61,516 nucleotides of DNA from Lachnospiraceae bacterium (GTDB taxonomy: Bacteria; Bacillota; Clostridia; Lachnospirales; Lachnospiraceae), in assembly GCA_019423745.1 (NCBI GenBank), contig JAHZAV010000014.1, forward strand, positions 1 through 61,516, in the 5' to 3' direction. Numbering within the stretch: the stretch's first letter is position 1; every line of letters begins with the position of its first letter. A model generated the notes under the pieces. It worked only from the letters and a program-made list of their open reading frames with translations, was not told where the DNA came from and did no database searches. The position numbers and the translations under genes were made by a program. Below, in pieces: positions 60,493-61,516 of the stretch.

Positions 60493-60613
60493 ATAATAGG
60501 AGGTAAAATCGAATGCCTCCCCATAAATACATCCTTGATATTCATTGCTGATTTGTTATTTTTCCCATTCTCTGTTATAATAAACAAAATTACTTTAAGA
60601 GAGGATACTATAT

Positions 60614-61477
60614 ATGACCTCAGCTTTTCAGGAACTTATAAAGAATGCAAACCTTACTAAAAAGGAACGCCTGATTGCAGAATACATCTTGAATAATTTT
60701 CGGGATTTATGCTTTATGACTTCTACAGAACTCGCCAACGCAGTCTGTGTCAGCCACTCTTCTGTCATGCGTTTTACCAAAGATTTAGGCTTTTCTGGAT
60801 ACACAGAGTTCCAGCGTACCATTCGGGATCAGTACAATGCTTATATTTCTAATCACGCAGAATCCTCCACAATTCCTACGGTTAAACTAGCTCAAAGTCT
60901 GGAAAAGCTGTCGAAAACCAGCATTATAGAGACTGTACAGGATATTACTCTGCATAATATTCAATCAGTTGTCATGCGAAATCCAGCAGAACTATTTGAA
61001 AAAGTCAGTGATGCTATCATCCGGTCACACACAAAATATATCGTAGGTTCTCGTGCCTGCAGCGTAACTGCTAATTTTTTATCCATTAATCTAAAGGACA
61101 CTCTTCCCATGGTATTTTCAGAGCCTTCGGATTCCTTGAATACCTTTGACTATCTGTCTGACATCAGCAAGCAGGACTGCCTGATTGCAATCAGCTATCC
61201 CCGCTATTCCAGGCTAACGCAACTTGCGGCGGAAATGGCCTGCAAGGCAGGTGCTGTTGTCGTAATATTTACAGATTCCCCCACTGCTCCTTTAGCCAAA
61301 TATGCAACCTATCTTTTTACAAATACGGTAGATTCTCTGACCTTTTTCAACTCACAGATTCCTGCTCTTTTTACTGCTGAACTTCTTTGTACCTATATCA
61401 GCAAAAAAGTAGGAAATAAGAACGAAGAAAAACTTCGACTCATAGACCGCTATACTTCTTCTATGGAACTATATTGA
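60614..61477 (+). CDS. MurR/RpiR family transcriptional regulator
   Basis: A 287-residue regulator. The N-terminal HTH_6 domain (residues 1-77; LTKKERLIAEYILNNFRDL, ELANAVCVSHSSVMRFTKDL) is followed by a SIS sugar-phosphate-binding domain (residues ~115-260; KYIVGSRACSVTANFLS, DCLIAISYPRYS, AGAVVVIFTDSPTAPLA). It senses a phosphosugar and controls a sugar-use operon, probably downstream of this window. An AGAGGA site precedes the ATG. Confidence 0.92.
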   Translation: MTSAFQELIKNANLTKKERLIAEYILNNFRDLCFMTSTELANAVCVSHSSVMRFTKDLGFSGYTEFQRTIRDQYNAYISNHAESSTIPTVKLAQSLEKLSKTSIIETVQDITLHNIQSVVMRNPAELFEKVSDAIIRSHTKYIVGSRACSVTANFLSINLKDTLPMVFSEPSDSLNTFDYLSDISKQDCLIAISYPRYSRLTQLAAEMACKAGAVVVIFTDSPTAPLAKYATYLFTNTVDSLTFFNSQIPALFTAELLCTYISKKVGNKNEEKLRLIDRYTSSMELY

Positions 61478-61490
61478 TGTTCAAGTAAAA

Positions 61491-61516
61491 AAGTGAGACA
61501 GAATATTGTCTCACTT
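61491..61516 (+). terminator. Terminator hairpin cut by the window end
   Basis: A perfect 10-base inverted repeat (61491-61500 with 61507-61516) lies 14 bases after the RpiR stop. The T tract, if present, is outside the window. Confidence 0.65.

Overview
The window looks like a chromosomal segment of a spore-forming, anaerobic Gram-positive bacterium of the class Clostridia, most likely a gut Lachnospiraceae (Blautia / Ruminococcus gnavus-like). The pointers are a type III glutamine synthetase, a murB-rapZ-whiA-HPr(Crh) housekeeping string, CotF-type spore coat proteins, strong AGGAGG-type ribosome binding sites, moderately AT-rich DNA, and YitT, DUF1700, DUF554 and BrnQ proteins. Most genes lie on the minus strand. 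I see no phage, no insertion sequence and no CRISPR array.

Layout. (1) 0-4 kb: DUF1700 protein, glutamine synthetase III, class II fructose-bisphosphate aldolase. (2) 4-13.4 kb: an operon with a dicarboxylate/amino-acid symporter, PxpA, a D-2-hydroxyacid dehydrogenase, biotin carboxylase, BCCP, PxpC and PxpB, then a LysR regulator and a divergent PLP enzyme. BC + BCCP + PxpB/PxpC is the domain set of urea carboxylase, split over four genes, so this looks like a biotin-dependent 5-oxoproline/lactam-opening system. (3) 13.5-21 kb: OatA-like acyltransferase, tRNA-Glu(CTC), lipid kinase, Crh-like HPr, WhiA, RapZ, MurB, CorC/hemolysin-family protein. (4) 21-28.8 kb: a degenerate sigma-factor-like protein, a cytosolic SPOR amidase, a MoxR ATPase / VWA / LRR / DUF3783 operon, nitroreductase, DUF554.

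(5) 28.8-36.5 kb: a poorly understood catabolic cluster: PucR regulator, OPT-family transporter, DUF917, DUF1177, AroM-family protein, M29-type aminopeptidase and an Asp/Glu-racemase-fold protein. This is my best candidate for an undescribed pathway. (6) 36.6-42 kb: a secreted coiled-coil protein and an MMPL/RND pump with a divergent TetR regulator and two palindromic operators. (7) 42-49 kb: NahK-like kinase, YitT, YtcJ-like amidohydrolase, BrnQ, HD protein, M19 dipeptidase. (8) 49-55 kb: a rearranged, more AT-rich stretch with a radical SAM gene cut off just after its CxxxCxxC motif, a signal-less solute-binding protein, a radical-SAM-like paralogue without the cysteine motif, a frameshifted TetR gene, SRPBCC and flavodoxin proteins, and a LytTR-DUF3021-CPBP unit. 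(9) 55-61.5 kb: ABC transporter with two permeases plus a two-component system, two small CotF-like proteins, and an RpiR-family regulator.

A common theme is scavenging of peptides and amino-acid derivatives: OPT and BrnQ transport, M29 and M19 peptidases, 5-oxoprolinase, amidohydrolase, racemase-like proteins. Functions rest on recognised motifs and family resemblance read by eye; no database search was run.
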